This document shows, piece by piece, positions 8,491 to 16,806 of a DNA stretch of 41,322 bases. The position numbers and the translations under genes are program-made. The notes under the pieces were generated by a model, which saw only the letters and a program-made list of their open reading frames with translations, did not search any database and was not told where the DNA came from. Origin of the DNA: a virus. Each line of letters opens with the position of its first letter. The stretch's first letter is position 1. Location: positions 1 through 41,322 of the IMG/VR virus record IMGVR_UViG_3300048822_000094. One strand, given 5' to 3'.

Positions 8491-9255
8491 ATGGCCGAAG
8501 CTGAAGAAGTTGTCGAAACTGAAACCGACGCTCTTGGAGAGGAAACTGTTGAGGCAGAAGAGGGGGCTGAAGAGTCCACTGAAACTGAAGATACAGAAGA
8601 ATCTGGTGAGGAAGGTGAAGAGGATGCGCAAGCATCTGCGCCAACTCGCGGAGAGACCCGGTTACAGAAACTTGCGAATGAAGCCAGGACGGAGCGCGAG
8701 GCGCGCATAAGGGCAGAGGCAAGAGCAGAAGCTCTTGAGCAAAGCCGGAGTGCGGCACCAGCAGATACAGCGGAAGCGGAACGCTTGAGGGCGGAGAAGC
8801 TGGCGTTGATGGACCCGGTGGAGCGTAAGGTTTTTGAGCAGAGCGAGACAATTAGGAGGCTCGAGCAGGGTCAGCAGATGACCCAGATACAAATCGCCGA
8901 CTCTTTGGATCAGTCCAAATTTATGTCGCTTTGTGCTTCTAACCCTGTGGCAAAGAAGCATAGTGCGGAGGTAGAAACTGTTTTAGCTAATATGCGTAGA
9001 AGTGGGACAAACGCCCCACGTGAAACGGTGTTGGCATACGTGGTAGGGCAGGCGGCATTGAAAACTGCAGCTTCCCCGAAGACAGCAAAACAAGTTGCAG
9101 TTGCTAAGGCTGCTGCAACGGCTCGGGTGAATTCGGCTAAAGGTACTGCCACATCGGCTAAAGGCGATACGGGTGGGGCTAAGAAAGGCGAAGAAACTCT
9201 TGAGCAAATGAGATCAAGATTACTCCAGCGTGAGCAGCGCGGAGATTATTTTTAA
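8491..9255 (+). CDS. Putative scaffold protein
   Basis: The 254-residue product has the layout of a phage internal scaffold. The first 50 residues are extremely rich in Glu with no aromatic residues. The middle (about 55-135) is an Arg/Glu/Ala coiled coil, and the last 60 residues are basic and Ala/Lys/Gly-rich, ending in a short helical segment with LLQREQRGDYF. In related assembly systems the basic C-terminus contacts the coat protein and the acidic part stays flexible. The gene lies directly upstream of the capsid genes. Identification is from composition and position, not from a specific motif. Confidence 0.75.
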   Translation: MAEAEEVVETETDALGEETVEAEEGAEESTETEDTEESGEEGEEDAQASAPTRGETRLQKLANEARTEREARIRAEARAEALEQSRSAAPADTAEAERLRAEKLALMDPVERKVFEQSETIRRLEQGQQMTQIQIADSLDQSKFMSLCASNPVAKKHSAEVETVLANMRRSGTNAPRETVLAYVVGQAALKTAASPKTAKQVAVAKAAATARVNSAKGTATSAKGDTGGAKKGEETLEQMRSRLLQREQRGDYF

Positions 9256-9257
9256 CC

Positions 9258-9280
9258 GCAGAGGACATTTTACCCTCTGC
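9258..9280 (+). other. Hairpin between scaffold and head genes
   Basis: GCAGAGG (9258-9264) and CCTCTGC (9274-9280) form a perfect 7-base stem with a 9-base loop right after the scaffold stop. There is no T-run behind it, so it is unlikely to be a terminator. A GGAGG ribosome site follows at once. It could be an mRNA processing or stability element that raises capsid expression over scaffold; this is inference. Confidence 0.35.
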
Positions 9281-9297
9281 ATGTAGCGGAGGACGGA

Positions 9298-9612
9298 ATG
9301 GCGCTTTTAACTGCGGGCACAAAACTTACGACGAGTCTAAAGACTCTTCAATTCCAACCTAGCGGTATGTCTCCTACCGACCTCGGTAATTTAATGGAAT
9401 TAATAAAAGGTCCTTCTAATGCCGCGGGCGTAGGGGGTGACAATGTCGCTATATACATGCAGAGGCTTCAAAACGGCAGGCTGTTTATTCCTACTGAGCG
9501 GGCCCCTCAAGGGTATCTGGTAAATCCCGGTGATTGGATAATGGTGGACGGCTCTGGCTGGCCCATTGTCGTACCCGGTTCTGTTTTTTCAACCTCTTGG
9601 CAACATTCTTAA
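9298..9612 (+). CDS. Small head-associated protein upstream of capsid gene
   Basis: This 104-residue protein is not firmly recognised. It starts after a strong GGAGG site and lies 12 bases before the capsid gene. The sequence is compact and Gly-rich, with a short helix near residues 25-36 (DLGNLMELIKG) and beta-prone segments after residue 50, including GYLVNPGDWIMVDGSGWPIVV. There is no membrane segment. Small genes at this position commonly encode head decoration or stabilising proteins made in amounts similar to the capsid protein, which is the most likely role here. Confidence 0.6.
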   Translation: MALLTAGTKLTTSLKTLQFQPSGMSPTDLGNLMELIKGPSNAAGVGGDNVAIYMQRLQNGRLFIPTERAPQGYLVNPGDWIMVDGSGWPIVVPGSVFSTSWQHS

Positions 9613-9624
9613 AAGGAGACTATC

Positions 9625-11001
9625 ATGGCCCAAGTCAATTCTTCAGGCACTTACGCAGCAGACGTAAGTAATTTTATTCAGAAAGAAAAGTTGCCGCTGG
9701 TGCAGCGTCAACTTGTTATGTTCCAATTTGGTCAGGCTTTGCGCCTACCCAAACAGCGTGGTACCACGTATACCGCTTCACGGTATGATCGTACCAATCT
9801 TCCGCTTGCACCGCTTTCTGAAGGCGTCCCGCCTGTAGGCGAGACGATCCCCTTGGCACAGGTTAGCGTGACCGCGCAGCAGTGGGGCGATACGATTACC
9901 GTGACCGACATTGCGGATTTTTCGATTGAGCATCCGCTGTTTGTCACTGCGAAAGACCTGATCGCGATGAACGCGCAGGAAACCCTCGAACGCAACACCT
10001 GCAACGCGCTGATGGCCAATACGCAGATTAACTACGTGAATAGCCGGGGCGCGCGCGCTTCGCTGGTCGCTGGTGACGTGATGAACTCGCACGAAGTAAA
10101 CCGTATGGTGACGGCGCTGAAGATTATTGGCGCGCCGCAGTATATGGGTCAGCTTGAGGAAGACCAGAAGGTTACCGCGGGTAAGCCTTCCATGGCTTCT
10201 AAGTCTCCTGCAGGTCGCAAGCACTACGTTGTGGTGACCCGCCCGGAAGTAGAGGCTGATTTGCGTGAGTCTCCGCTGGTTACCCAGGCATGGGCGCAGT
10301 CCGATATTAACCGTCTCTATAACGACGAGATTGGTGAGTGGGGCGGTACGCGTTGGGTGGCATCTAATATGCTTCCGTATTTCGTGTATGTAGCACAACC
10401 GTCTGGTACTCCGAGCACGACCGCAGGGTCGTACACCGCGAACACGACGGGTGGCTCGCTTGCCAACGGTACGTACTACCTTCAGATAACTGGTTTCTTG
10501 AGCCAGCAGGGCTATGAGACGGCGATTGGCCAAATTTCGGCTTCTATCTCTGTCGGCGGTAGCGGTGCGGGTTCAATTACTGTGGTGCTTCCTACCACGG
10601 CGGGCTACACTTACGCAGTATATCTCGATACCGCATCTACCCCCGTCCATCTGGCTGCATCTGGTAGTGGTCCTACGGTGGGCGCATTGGCTGGCCAGGC
10701 AGTTGGGCTTGCCCCAGGTGCCACGGTAACGCTTAATGCCATTGGTTCCTCACGTACCCCGCCTGCGTCGCCCGGTAGCGGCTTGACGGTGTTCCCGACG
10801 TTCTTTTTTGGCAAGGATGCGTACGGGCAGGTCATGCTTGACGACATGAAGTTTTACTTTCTGGATAAAGCAGAAAAGGTCGATCCGCTCAACCAGCTTT
10901 ACATGGTAGGCTGGAAGTGCATGTGGAATACCATTATCCTTAACAATAACTTTATGGGTCGCGTCGAGTCTGTTTCGAATTTCAGCGCAACCTTCGGTTA
11001 A
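9625..11001 (+). CDS. Major capsid protein, N4-gp56 family, with inserted Ig-like domain
   Basis: This 458-residue protein matches the N4-gp56 family of major capsid proteins. It has the N-terminal segment with FGQ and LP pattern, the central E-x-x-x-R-NTCNALM helix near residues 118-130, and the C-terminal GKDAYGQV and DPLNQLYMVGWKCMWN segments. Residues about 258-385 interrupt the coat fold with a Gly/Thr/Ser-rich, beta-strand-rich stretch containing GTYYLQITG and GYTYAVYLD, most like a fibronectin- or Ig-type decoration domain. AAGGAG precedes the start and a strong terminator follows. It would form the shell, with the inserted domain exposed outside. Confidence 0.88.
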   Translation: MAQVNSSGTYAADVSNFIQKEKLPLVQRQLVMFQFGQALRLPKQRGTTYTASRYDRTNLPLAPLSEGVPPVGETIPLAQVSVTAQQWGDTITVTDIADFSIEHPLFVTAKDLIAMNAQETLERNTCNALMANTQINYVNSRGARASLVAGDVMNSHEVNRMVTALKIIGAPQYMGQLEEDQKVTAGKPSMASKSPAGRKHYVVVTRPEVEADLRESPLVTQAWAQSDINRLYNDEIGEWGGTRWVASNMLPYFVYVAQPSGTPSTTAGSYTANTTGGSLANGTYYLQITGFLSQQGYETAIGQISASISVGGSGAGSITVVLPTTAGYTYAVYLDTASTPVHLAASGSGPTVGALAGQAVGLAPGATVTLNAIGSSRTPPASPGSGLTVFPTFFFGKDAYGQVMLDDMKFYFLDKAEKVDPLNQLYMVGWKCMWNTIILNNNFMGRVESVSNFSATFG

Positions 11002-11016
11002 GTAACCATGCTGGGT

Positions 11017-11050
11017 CGGGAGGGGCTAAATACCCCTCCCGTTAATTTTT
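11017..11050 (+). terminator. Rho-independent terminator after the capsid gene
   Basis: A perfect 9-base GC-rich stem, CGGGAGGGG (11017-11025) with CCCCTCCCG (11033-11041), encloses a 7-base loop and is followed by TTAATTTTT. It lies 16 bases after the capsid stop and before a new ribosome site at about 11056. It should stop or reduce transcription, setting capsid-gene expression above that of the downstream tail genes. Confidence 0.85.
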
Positions 11051-11067
11051 AATTACGGGAGAGTGTT

Positions 11068-11574
11068 ATGGCTAAAAAGAAAGACGAAACAGTAAAAGAC
11101 AGTTTTGAATTTGGGGCAGAAGTCGAAGATGAAACCATTGTGGCTGCATCCGATAATGCCATAGATGAGGGCGAAATATCGCTTGAGCTCACTGAAGCAG
11201 AGAAAACCAAACTTCGCGCTGAAGCGCGCAAGGAAGTTGCTGCTGCACTGAAGCTTTCTAAAATGAAAGAATTCAAAGCAGCCGAGAAGAAGCGTATTCA
11301 GGCTCAGGCCATGTTTGCCAACGGCAAGGATGATTCCGGTGAGGATTTAGTTACCGTCGAATTACAGCTTGCGTCTTATCCAAAGTACATTATCCTTGAT
11401 GGCGCACGTTACTACAGCGGTCGCAAATATACCAAGCGTCGGGCAGTGGCGGCAGTCCTCCTGGATCAGATGGATCGGGGCTGGAGGCAGGAGTTTGCAA
11501 GACGCGGTGAAAAAAACGAGTTCTTGGAATCAATGCCGAAGCGTCTGTCCCACTCTTCCGTGATGGCTCATTAA
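11068..11574 (+). CDS. Putative head completion protein
   Basis: This 168-residue protein is not recognised by motif. The first 45 residues are acidic; residues 50-90 form a Lys/Ala/Glu helix; and residues 95-165 look like a small folded domain (LQLASYPKYIILDGARYYSG, then a basic helix with two aromatic residues). The start follows GGGAGAG. Because it sits between the capsid gene and the connector-like gene, it is probably a virion protein, possibly binding the capsid or portal. It is the first gene after the terminator, so it is expected at lower level than the capsid. Confidence 0.55.
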   Translation: MAKKKDETVKDSFEFGAEVEDETIVAASDNAIDEGEISLELTEAEKTKLRAEARKEVAAALKLSKMKEFKAAEKKRIQAQAMFANGKDDSGEDLVTVELQLASYPKYIILDGARYYSGRKYTKRRAVAAVLLDQMDRGWRQEFARRGEKNEFLESMPKRLSHSSVMAH

Positions 11575-11596
11575 ACGCTAATTACGGGGAATTACT

Positions 11597-12094
11597 ATGA
11601 ATAACGAAAAAGCACAGGAAAACGCTGCGGCTGAGGCAACTGCATTGGTTAAGGCACCTTCTATTGGCTACGCCATAAATCTAGTGATGGATTATGGCAG
11701 CGGGCGGCAGGTTACTATTTCCGGTACGTTACCGCTCGGTGCAACGTTGAAGGACATGAACGAGGAGCTTGATAAGCTTCGCCTCGCTACAAACCGGCAA
11801 TCTTCCTTGGTGATATTGCGGGATATCGAAAACACGGTGGCACTTTCCAAAAAGACTATTGCTGCAATCGAATTGATGATCTCAACATACGAAGCAGAAA
11901 TGGAAAAGGAAATGGCTACGCTGAAGGAGGGGCCAAAGAGCGGTCATTCCATGGTGCAAACTCAGATAACCAATATGCGCGCGCAGGCCACAAATTACCG
12001 CGTAACGAAGAATGAAGAGCTCCAGCGCGCGAAGCTGGATATGGAGAAGGGCGAACTTGTTATCGCCCGCATCAAAAAAGAACTTGAGGACTAA
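11597..12094 (+). CDS. Coiled-coil protein of the head-tail region
   Basis: This 165-residue protein has an N-terminal 50-residue segment with beta character (GYAINLVMDYGSGRQVTISG). A long charged helical region from about residue 52 to the end follows, with heptad spacing of Leu, Ile and Met and many Lys/Glu pairs. No catalytic residues or membrane segment are seen. GGGGA precedes the start, and the stop directly abuts the next gene's ATG. It is likely a structural or assembly factor for the connector; the exact role is unknown. Confidence 0.55.
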   Translation: MNNEKAQENAAAEATALVKAPSIGYAINLVMDYGSGRQVTISGTLPLGATLKDMNEELDKLRLATNRQSSLVILRDIENTVALSKKTIAAIELMISTYEAEMEKEMATLKEGPKSGHSMVQTQITNMRAQATNYRVTKNEELQRAKLDMEKGELVIARIKKELED

Positions 12095-12784
12095 ATGCCC
12101 TATTCTGCATCACAGTTAGTCAGCCTTGCCGGACAAATCTGTGATGTGCCAGGGCGCGTTTCGCAAATCGGCCAGTTTCTTAATATGATTCTGGCCGATT
12201 ATGCGCAGACAATGGATGAAGATGTGGTGCGGCAGACCACTACGCTTAATATAGGGCCGCAGGCCGTCATCCCTTACGCTAACCCTCTTCCTTCAAACTA
12301 CTTGCGCGCGTACGACGTGTTCTACCTTGTCCAGGGGGAGCCGTTTTATGTCACACAGATGGAACTTGATGAATTTGACAAGTTGTTTACCGGGCAAGGC
12401 ATAGATAATTACCCTGAGCGTTTTGCCACGGATATGTCGCAAAGTCCTCCCGCGATGTATTTTTACCCCCCGCCTGCTATACCTCTTGCGGTAACAATTC
12501 GGTATCGCCCACAGACTTCGGATATAACGACTCCGGAAACGAGCGCTACGATTCCGTGGTTCCCTAACCAGAGGGCACTGTTAAAAGATCTCTGCGTGGA
12601 TACGATGATGTTGAGTGATAACCCGCAGCGCGGTGCATTGCTGGAGAAAGAGGTTGAACGGCGCATGAATAAGTATCTCATCATGAGCGACGATAAAGAA
12701 GGATATTCGCAGCAGGTCAAACTTGACCCCAATACTTTTCGGCTTCGTGGTAACCTTCCGCCATCTAAGAAACTCGGGTTTTAG
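12095..12784 (+). CDS. Head-tail connector (tail tubular A / P22 gp4-like adaptor)
   Basis: The 229-residue product has the size and helical N-terminus of the adaptor that stacks below the portal in podoviruses. It also has the proline-rich segment with PSNYLRAYDVFY, then FPERFATD-like and PPAMYFYPPP stretches. Its C-terminal half contains a helix with multiple Leu/Lys/Asp residues before a disordered tail. It comes immediately before the nozzle-like gene, the usual adaptor-then-nozzle order. I base the call on length, order and overall pattern, since no short diagnostic motif exists for this family. Confidence 0.7.
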   Translation: MPYSASQLVSLAGQICDVPGRVSQIGQFLNMILADYAQTMDEDVVRQTTTLNIGPQAVIPYANPLPSNYLRAYDVFYLVQGEPFYVTQMELDEFDKLFTGQGIDNYPERFATDMSQSPPAMYFYPPPAIPLAVTIRYRPQTSDITTPETSATIPWFPNQRALLKDLCVDTMMLSDNPQRGALLEKEVERRMNKYLIMSDDKEGYSQQVKLDPNTFRLRGNLPPSKKLGF

Positions 12785-12792
12785 GGGTATGT

Positions 12793-14403
12793 ATGCGCAC
12801 GCCGGAAGAACAACATATCCGCTTTGCGCCGCGCAGTGTGGCGGATACTGTTGACGGTGACGCATCGCCTCCAGGCGCTTGCTTGAGTCTTTCGAATTTA
12901 ATCTGGGACGATTCCACGCCAAACTGCCTTATATGCCGACCCGCCAATTCAAAAACGGTAAATTTTAGCACGTGGGGAGCGGCACCCGGCACTGTGGGCG
13001 TTATCACGGCTGAATTTGCAATCGACAACATAATTTACGGGATGGTAGGTATTACATCTGGGTCCTATGCAGGCCTTGACTACCCTTTCGCGTATAATAC
13101 AAACACCGGCGCTTTTATCGCGATTTCCGGTATCACAGTAGCCAAATGCCCTACCTCGCAAGCAACGACGGGAGCGTGGACGCCGCCCCAGTTTACCTTG
13201 ACGGGTATTGAACTTGTGCTGACACATATCGGGTATGACGGCGTAACACATTTCTTCGGATCGTTTAATCTTACGACACCCACCGCGCCGGTCTATACGG
13301 CGGGAAATACCAGTACGAACGGCCTTCCTTCAGCCCCCGTGGCCTGCAGTACGTTTAATAACAGAACATATTTTGCATGCGGTAATACCGCCTATTACAC
13401 TGATACGCTGGCGCTTAATATGTTCAATTCTAACCAGTCGTTGAGTTTTGGCGATTTGACGCCGATCACCGCGATGGCGCCGTTACCTATGGGCAGTACT
13501 TCACAGGCAATTATACAGGCGGTGTTACTTTTTAAGCTTACCCAAGTTGCGCAGGTAACAGGTGACCCTATCACGACTAACTTAGCGATGAACTTGCTAA
13601 GTCCGACCGTTGGGACGGCGGCCCCCCGTTCCGTCGTCCCAACACCTTACGGCGTGCGGTTTATGGCGATTGATGGTATCAGGGATATTAGTTTTTATGG
13701 TTTTGTGTCCGAGCCGGAGCCCAATATATGCATACCGTTCAAATACGCAGTCACACCGTCACGCGTCGCGGCAGCTTACAATTCGGAAATATATCGTATA
13801 TGCGTGCAAAACGGCGCGATGCCGGGTAGCCCGTTTCAAGACTGGTGGTACAGTTTTAAACGCGGCGGCTGGACAGGGCCGCATACTTTCCAGTATGACG
13901 TAGCGGCAGCTTTTAACGGTGATTTTGTTATCGCGTCTAACACCCTTCCCGGCGCGATTTGGGATTCTTACACAGATCAGGGGCACCAAGGCGGCGGGAC
14001 GTCTTTCGTCGAAAATGGTACGCAGCTTGCGTTTGTGTATGAAACTTCGAATATGACAGATCTAAATAATATCTACGCAAACAAAGTCCAAAAATCTACG
14101 ATAGAGATCGCGTTGCCTGCAAGCGGTGAAACTTACAATTGTACGGCTCAAGACGAAGATGGGACAGTGCTTGCTCAGGGGAGTATTACCGGAGGCACCA
14201 ATCAAGCAATTTGGGGGCAGTTCACGTGGGGCAGGGCAAACTGGGGGGCTTCAACTTCGGGCTTGAAACCTTTCACGATTCCGTGGAACCAGGCGGTCAT
14301 TTTTAATAAGCTCAGTGTCATCGTTCAGGGGCAGTCGTCGCTGAGTATGAAAATAGGCTGTTTACATAACGCATACAAACAATTAAACTACCTTCTAAAT
14401 TAA
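12793..14403 (+). CDS. Tail nozzle protein, beta-propeller type
   Basis: This 536-residue protein is rich in beta-strands with repeated aromatic and Gly residues (for example NNRTYFACGN, GVRFMAIDGIRDISFYG and FQDWWYSFKRGGW). These recur at propeller-blade spacing, as in the P22 gp10 and T7 gp12 nozzle families. It follows the connector gene and precedes the fibre gene. AGGGG lies just before the ATG at 12793. The protein would form the tube tip below the adaptor through which DNA is ejected and to which fibres attach. Several cysteines are near the N-terminus. The role is inferred from fold pattern and order. Confidence 0.7.
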   Translation: MRTPEEQHIRFAPRSVADTVDGDASPPGACLSLSNLIWDDSTPNCLICRPANSKTVNFSTWGAAPGTVGVITAEFAIDNIIYGMVGITSGSYAGLDYPFAYNTNTGAFIAISGITVAKCPTSQATTGAWTPPQFTLTGIELVLTHIGYDGVTHFFGSFNLTTPTAPVYTAGNTSTNGLPSAPVACSTFNNRTYFACGNTAYYTDTLALNMFNSNQSLSFGDLTPITAMAPLPMGSTSQAIIQAVLLFKLTQVAQVTGDPITTNLAMNLLSPTVGTAAPRSVVPTPYGVRFMAIDGIRDISFYGFVSEPEPNICIPFKYAVTPSRVAAAYNSEIYRICVQNGAMPGSPFQDWWYSFKRGGWTGPHTFQYDVAAAFNGDFVIASNTLPGAIWDSYTDQGHQGGGTSFVENGTQLAFVYETSNMTDLNNIYANKVQKSTIEIALPASGETYNCTAQDEDGTVLAQGSITGGTNQAIWGQFTWGRANWGASTSGLKPFTIPWNQAVIFNKLSVIVQGQSSLSMKIGCLHNAYKQLNYLLN

Positions 14404-14414
14404 GGGGCGGCGGC

Positions 14415-15668
14415 ATGAAAAAACTTTTAGCTTTCCTCATAGCTCTATTGCTGGCGCAGCCCGCTTTTGCGACTTGTATCCCTTCCATTCCGTACAATTT
14501 GACGAACGGTTCTCTTGCGGATGCAACACAGGTAATGGGTAATTTTAACACTATCGTTACCGACGTAAATGCGAATTGCGCAACGGCGGGCGTGAATTCT
14601 AATATTACGTCGCTCACGGGCTTGACCACGCCGCTAGCCCCCACGTTTGGGGGGGCCGCGTATTTTTTTGGCAGTACTTCTACGGGCACGGCAAACGCAC
14701 AAGTTTTAGCAACGATGGTCCCGAGTACGTTCTCGCTGACTGACGGGTACATGTTCACAATGACAGCGGGGTATACAAACAACGGGGCGTTGACAATAAA
14801 CCCCAACGGCCTCGGTGTGACGAATGTGAACAAGCCCGGCGCAGGTGCGCTTGCTTCCACGACTGGCGGAGAGTTACAGGCGGGCAATAAGTATTTGTTT
14901 ACGGTGGTAGGGTCGCAGCTTGAGGTAATGAATCCAAATTTTAGTACTGACGGCATAAATTTTACGTTTAACAGTGCAGGCAATCTTGCTTTTGGCAGTG
15001 CGCCTGTCCTTCCTGGCACGACGTTGGCATCGTCGCAGGTGCAAACGGATAATACCGCAGCGCCTGCGACGGATAAATTTGTTAATAGCGTAGCGCGCGG
15101 AGAACAGGTATTTACTACGACGGGGACATTCACGACACCTGCATCTGCGGTAGCTGGAACTCAGTATGAGTTTATTGTTACTGGCGGCGGTGGCGCGGGG
15201 GGTGGAGGCACGCAAGGTGGCGGTGGCGGTGCAGGCGCTACGTGCGTATACTATGTCAGTGCGTTGGCTTCAGGCCAGTCTGAGACGATTACCGTCGGCG
15301 GCGGCGGCGCGGGTAGTTCGACTACAGGAGCGAGCGGTACAAATTCAAGCATACTTGTCAACTCCGTTACAGTTACGGCTCCTGGCGGTAACGGTGCGGT
15401 AGGAGGCGGGGCAACTACAAATCTTGGCGCGGCTCAGTCTTCTGCGTGCACCAATGCGACGCTTAGTCTAACCGGCGGCGGCGGCATGAACGGTTCCGGG
15501 TCTTATACCGCTGGCCTAGGTGGGGCATCGTATTGGGGCGGCGGTGCGAATCCGCTGACGGGAACCACGGGCAATACCGCGACGGCGTATGGTGCGGGAG
15601 GGTCAGGTGCGAATAACGGTAACGGCGGCGCGGGTGCCGCGGGTGTAGCAGTTGTCAAGTGGTGGTGA
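14415..15668 (+). CDS. Glycine-rich tail fibre with signal peptide
   Basis: This 417-residue protein begins with a clear Sec signal peptide: MKK, a Leu/Ala core, and QPAFA before the probable cut near residue 20. Residues 20-230 are a Thr/Ser/Asn-rich fibre shaft. From about residue 250 to the end there are many glycine runs (GGGGAGGGGT, then GGGGAGSS, and GGGANP near 375), ending in GVAVVKWW. This matches glycine-rich tip domains of receptor-binding proteins such as the polyglycine adhesins of T4-like phages. The gene follows the nozzle gene. An exported signal on a tail fibre is unusual, since phage tails assemble in the cytoplasm. Confidence 0.8.
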   Translation: MKKLLAFLIALLLAQPAFATCIPSIPYNLTNGSLADATQVMGNFNTIVTDVNANCATAGVNSNITSLTGLTTPLAPTFGGAAYFFGSTSTGTANAQVLATMVPSTFSLTDGYMFTMTAGYTNNGALTINPNGLGVTNVNKPGAGALASTTGGELQAGNKYLFTVVGSQLEVMNPNFSTDGINFTFNSAGNLAFGSAPVLPGTTLASSQVQTDNTAAPATDKFVNSVARGEQVFTTTGTFTTPASAVAGTQYEFIVTGGGGAGGGGTQGGGGGAGATCVYYVSALASGQSETITVGGGGAGSSTTGASGTNSSILVNSVTVTAPGGNGAVGGGATTNLGAAQSSACTNATLSLTGGGGMNGSGSYTAGLGGASYWGGGANPLTGTTGNTATAYGAGGSGANNGNGGAGAAGVAVVKWW

Positions 15669-15669
15669 T

Positions 15670-15948
15670 ATGGAGAAGCGTCGTAAAGAAGATAGTGATA
15701 TAGCCCAACAGTGGTGGCACTGGATCCGTCCCTACTGGCATGTGGCGAGTTTTCTTATGCTAATGACCTTCATTGCAGCTACAAAATGGTCTACCGTGGA
15801 AGCCTACGGCGAAATGTTAAATGATCATACTAAACGCATATCAGCACTTGAGGTATGGCAGGCTGGCGCATCAAATAACCTTGCGGCGATGAAACAGGAA
15901 GTAGACGATATCCACGAATCTGTGGTGGGGAAAAATGAGCGACCGTAA
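15670..15948 (+). CDS. Single-span membrane protein, putative holin-type lysis protein
   Basis: The start is placed at 15670 (MEKRRK), one base after the fibre stop; a longer in-frame reading from 15652 would overlap it. The 92-residue protein has a basic N-terminus, one membrane segment (about residues 21-40, ending near AATKW), then a charged helical stretch that could form a coiled coil. The next gene encodes a cell-wall peptidase, and the two overlap by 14 bases. A holin or a membrane anchor that helps release the peptidase is the natural inference, although no family match is claimed. Confidence 0.6.
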   Translation: MEKRRKEDSDIAQQWWHWIRPYWHVASFLMLMTFIAATKWSTVEAYGEMLNDHTKRISALEVWQAGASNNLAAMKQEVDDIHESVVGKNERP

Positions 15949-16366
15949 TTTATCCGATCTTGATCCAAAGCTTCAACCGCTTTGCCAGCAGTTTCTTGCC
16001 AACTGTAAAACAGCCGGGCTACGCGCTATCATCACTCAAACATGGAGGTCTTATGCTAATCAGGATGCAGACTATGCTTGCGGACGCACGGCACCCGGTA
16101 ATATCATCACCAACGCTCGTGGCGGCCTGTCCCCCCATAATTGCACAGACGATGGAACGGCTACCGGAACTCCGGCCAGCAAAGCCTTCGATTTCGCCCT
16201 TTATGACGATGGGGATAACGCTCTAGATTGGGATGCCTCTGATCCTGACTGGCAGAAAGCCATTGCCATAGGAGAAGCTTTAGGTTTAATATCCGGAAGC
16301 ACGTGGCATAGTCTAAAGGACTCGCCACATTTCGAGCTTCCAAACTGGAACCAACCAACCGTTTAA
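15935..16366 (+). CDS. M15-family peptidase endolysin
   Basis: The 143-residue protein has the layout of a VanY/M15-type L-alanyl-D-glutamate peptidase such as T5 endolysin, which cleaves the peptide stems of peptidoglycan. The zinc site is built from H68 (GGLSPHN), D86 (SKAFDFALY) and H132 (SPHFEL). The SxHxxGxAxD signature has an insertion of about ten residues between the histidine and the aspartate. The N-terminus shows no signal peptide, so export through a holin is expected. It overlaps the upstream membrane gene by 14 bases and is followed by more lysis-type membrane proteins. Confidence 0.87.
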   Translation: MSDRNLSDLDPKLQPLCQQFLANCKTAGLRAIITQTWRSYANQDADYACGRTAPGNIITNARGGLSPHNCTDDGTATGTPASKAFDFALYDDGDNALDWDASDPDWQKAIAIGEALGLISGSTWHSLKDSPHFELPNWNQPTV

Positions 16367-16376
16367 GGAGAAATTT

Positions 16377-16739
16377 ATGAGTTTTTTCGCAACTATAGAA
16401 GCCGACATTGAGGCAATTGAAGCTAAATTTGCAGGCAACCCAATTGGCATTGCCCTGAAGGCTGACTATGAAGCTGCCCTCGCAGAACTTGAGACGGTTG
16501 GCGTCGCTGACCTTGAAGGGGCTGTTAAAACCGTTGGCGTGGCCGTTTTAGGCGGTTTAGCCTCTGGCGGCACTGCTGGTGCTATCGCTGCTGGTATTGC
16601 CGCTGCGCCTGCCGCATTTGAAGCTGCTGGTAAAGCTATATCAGCATCCACAATCACCACGTTGGTTTCCAATATCACAAATCAGGTTTCCGCTATCCCT
16701 GCCGTTTCTGCTTCCAGCGGTTCTGGGGCAGCAGCTTAA
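16377..16739 (+). CDS. Ala/Gly-rich membrane-active protein, possible holin
   Basis: This 120-residue protein starts after AAGGAG and has two helical parts: an acidic amphipathic N-terminus (about 1-40) and an Ala/Gly/Val-rich hydrophobic region (about 50-85, with GGLASGG and AIAAGIAAAPAAF). The tail is Ser/Ala-rich. Its position right after the endolysin and its hydrophobic middle suggest membrane insertion, so it could be the holin or a second lysis protein. Alternatively, it may be a small virion protein. Its stop overlaps the start of the next small frame by one base (TAATG). Confidence 0.5.
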   Translation: MSFFATIEADIEAIEAKFAGNPIGIALKADYEAALAELETVGVADLEGAVKTVGVAVLGGLASGGTAGAIAAGIAAAPAAFEAAGKAISASTITTLVSNITNQVSAIPAVSASSGSGAAA

Positions 16740-16804
16740 TGATACTCATATTGGCAGGGGGCTTGGCTATTATAGCCGTCTGCCATATATTTCCAGTGGG
16801 GTGA
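16739..16804 (+). CDS. Possible 21-residue hydrophobic peptide
   Basis: A TAATG overlap with the previous gene opens a 21-codon frame that encodes an almost purely hydrophobic peptide (MILILAGGLAIIAVCHIF and a short end). It stops just before the ribosome site of the next gene at 16807. Its size and composition fit a single membrane span, and it may be a small lysis effector or only a coupling leader. Evidence is limited to the coupling and hydrophobicity. Confidence 0.3.
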   Translation: MILILAGGLAIIAVCHIFPVG

Positions 16805-16806
16805 AT

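Noticed and set aside
9258-9280. Hairpin after the scaffold gene as a terminator
   Set aside because: There is no T-run following, and the next gene starts within 20 bases.
9778-10533. 251-residue leftward frame across the capsid gene
   Set aside because: It is antisense to the clear capsid gene and shows Arg/His-rich shadow composition.
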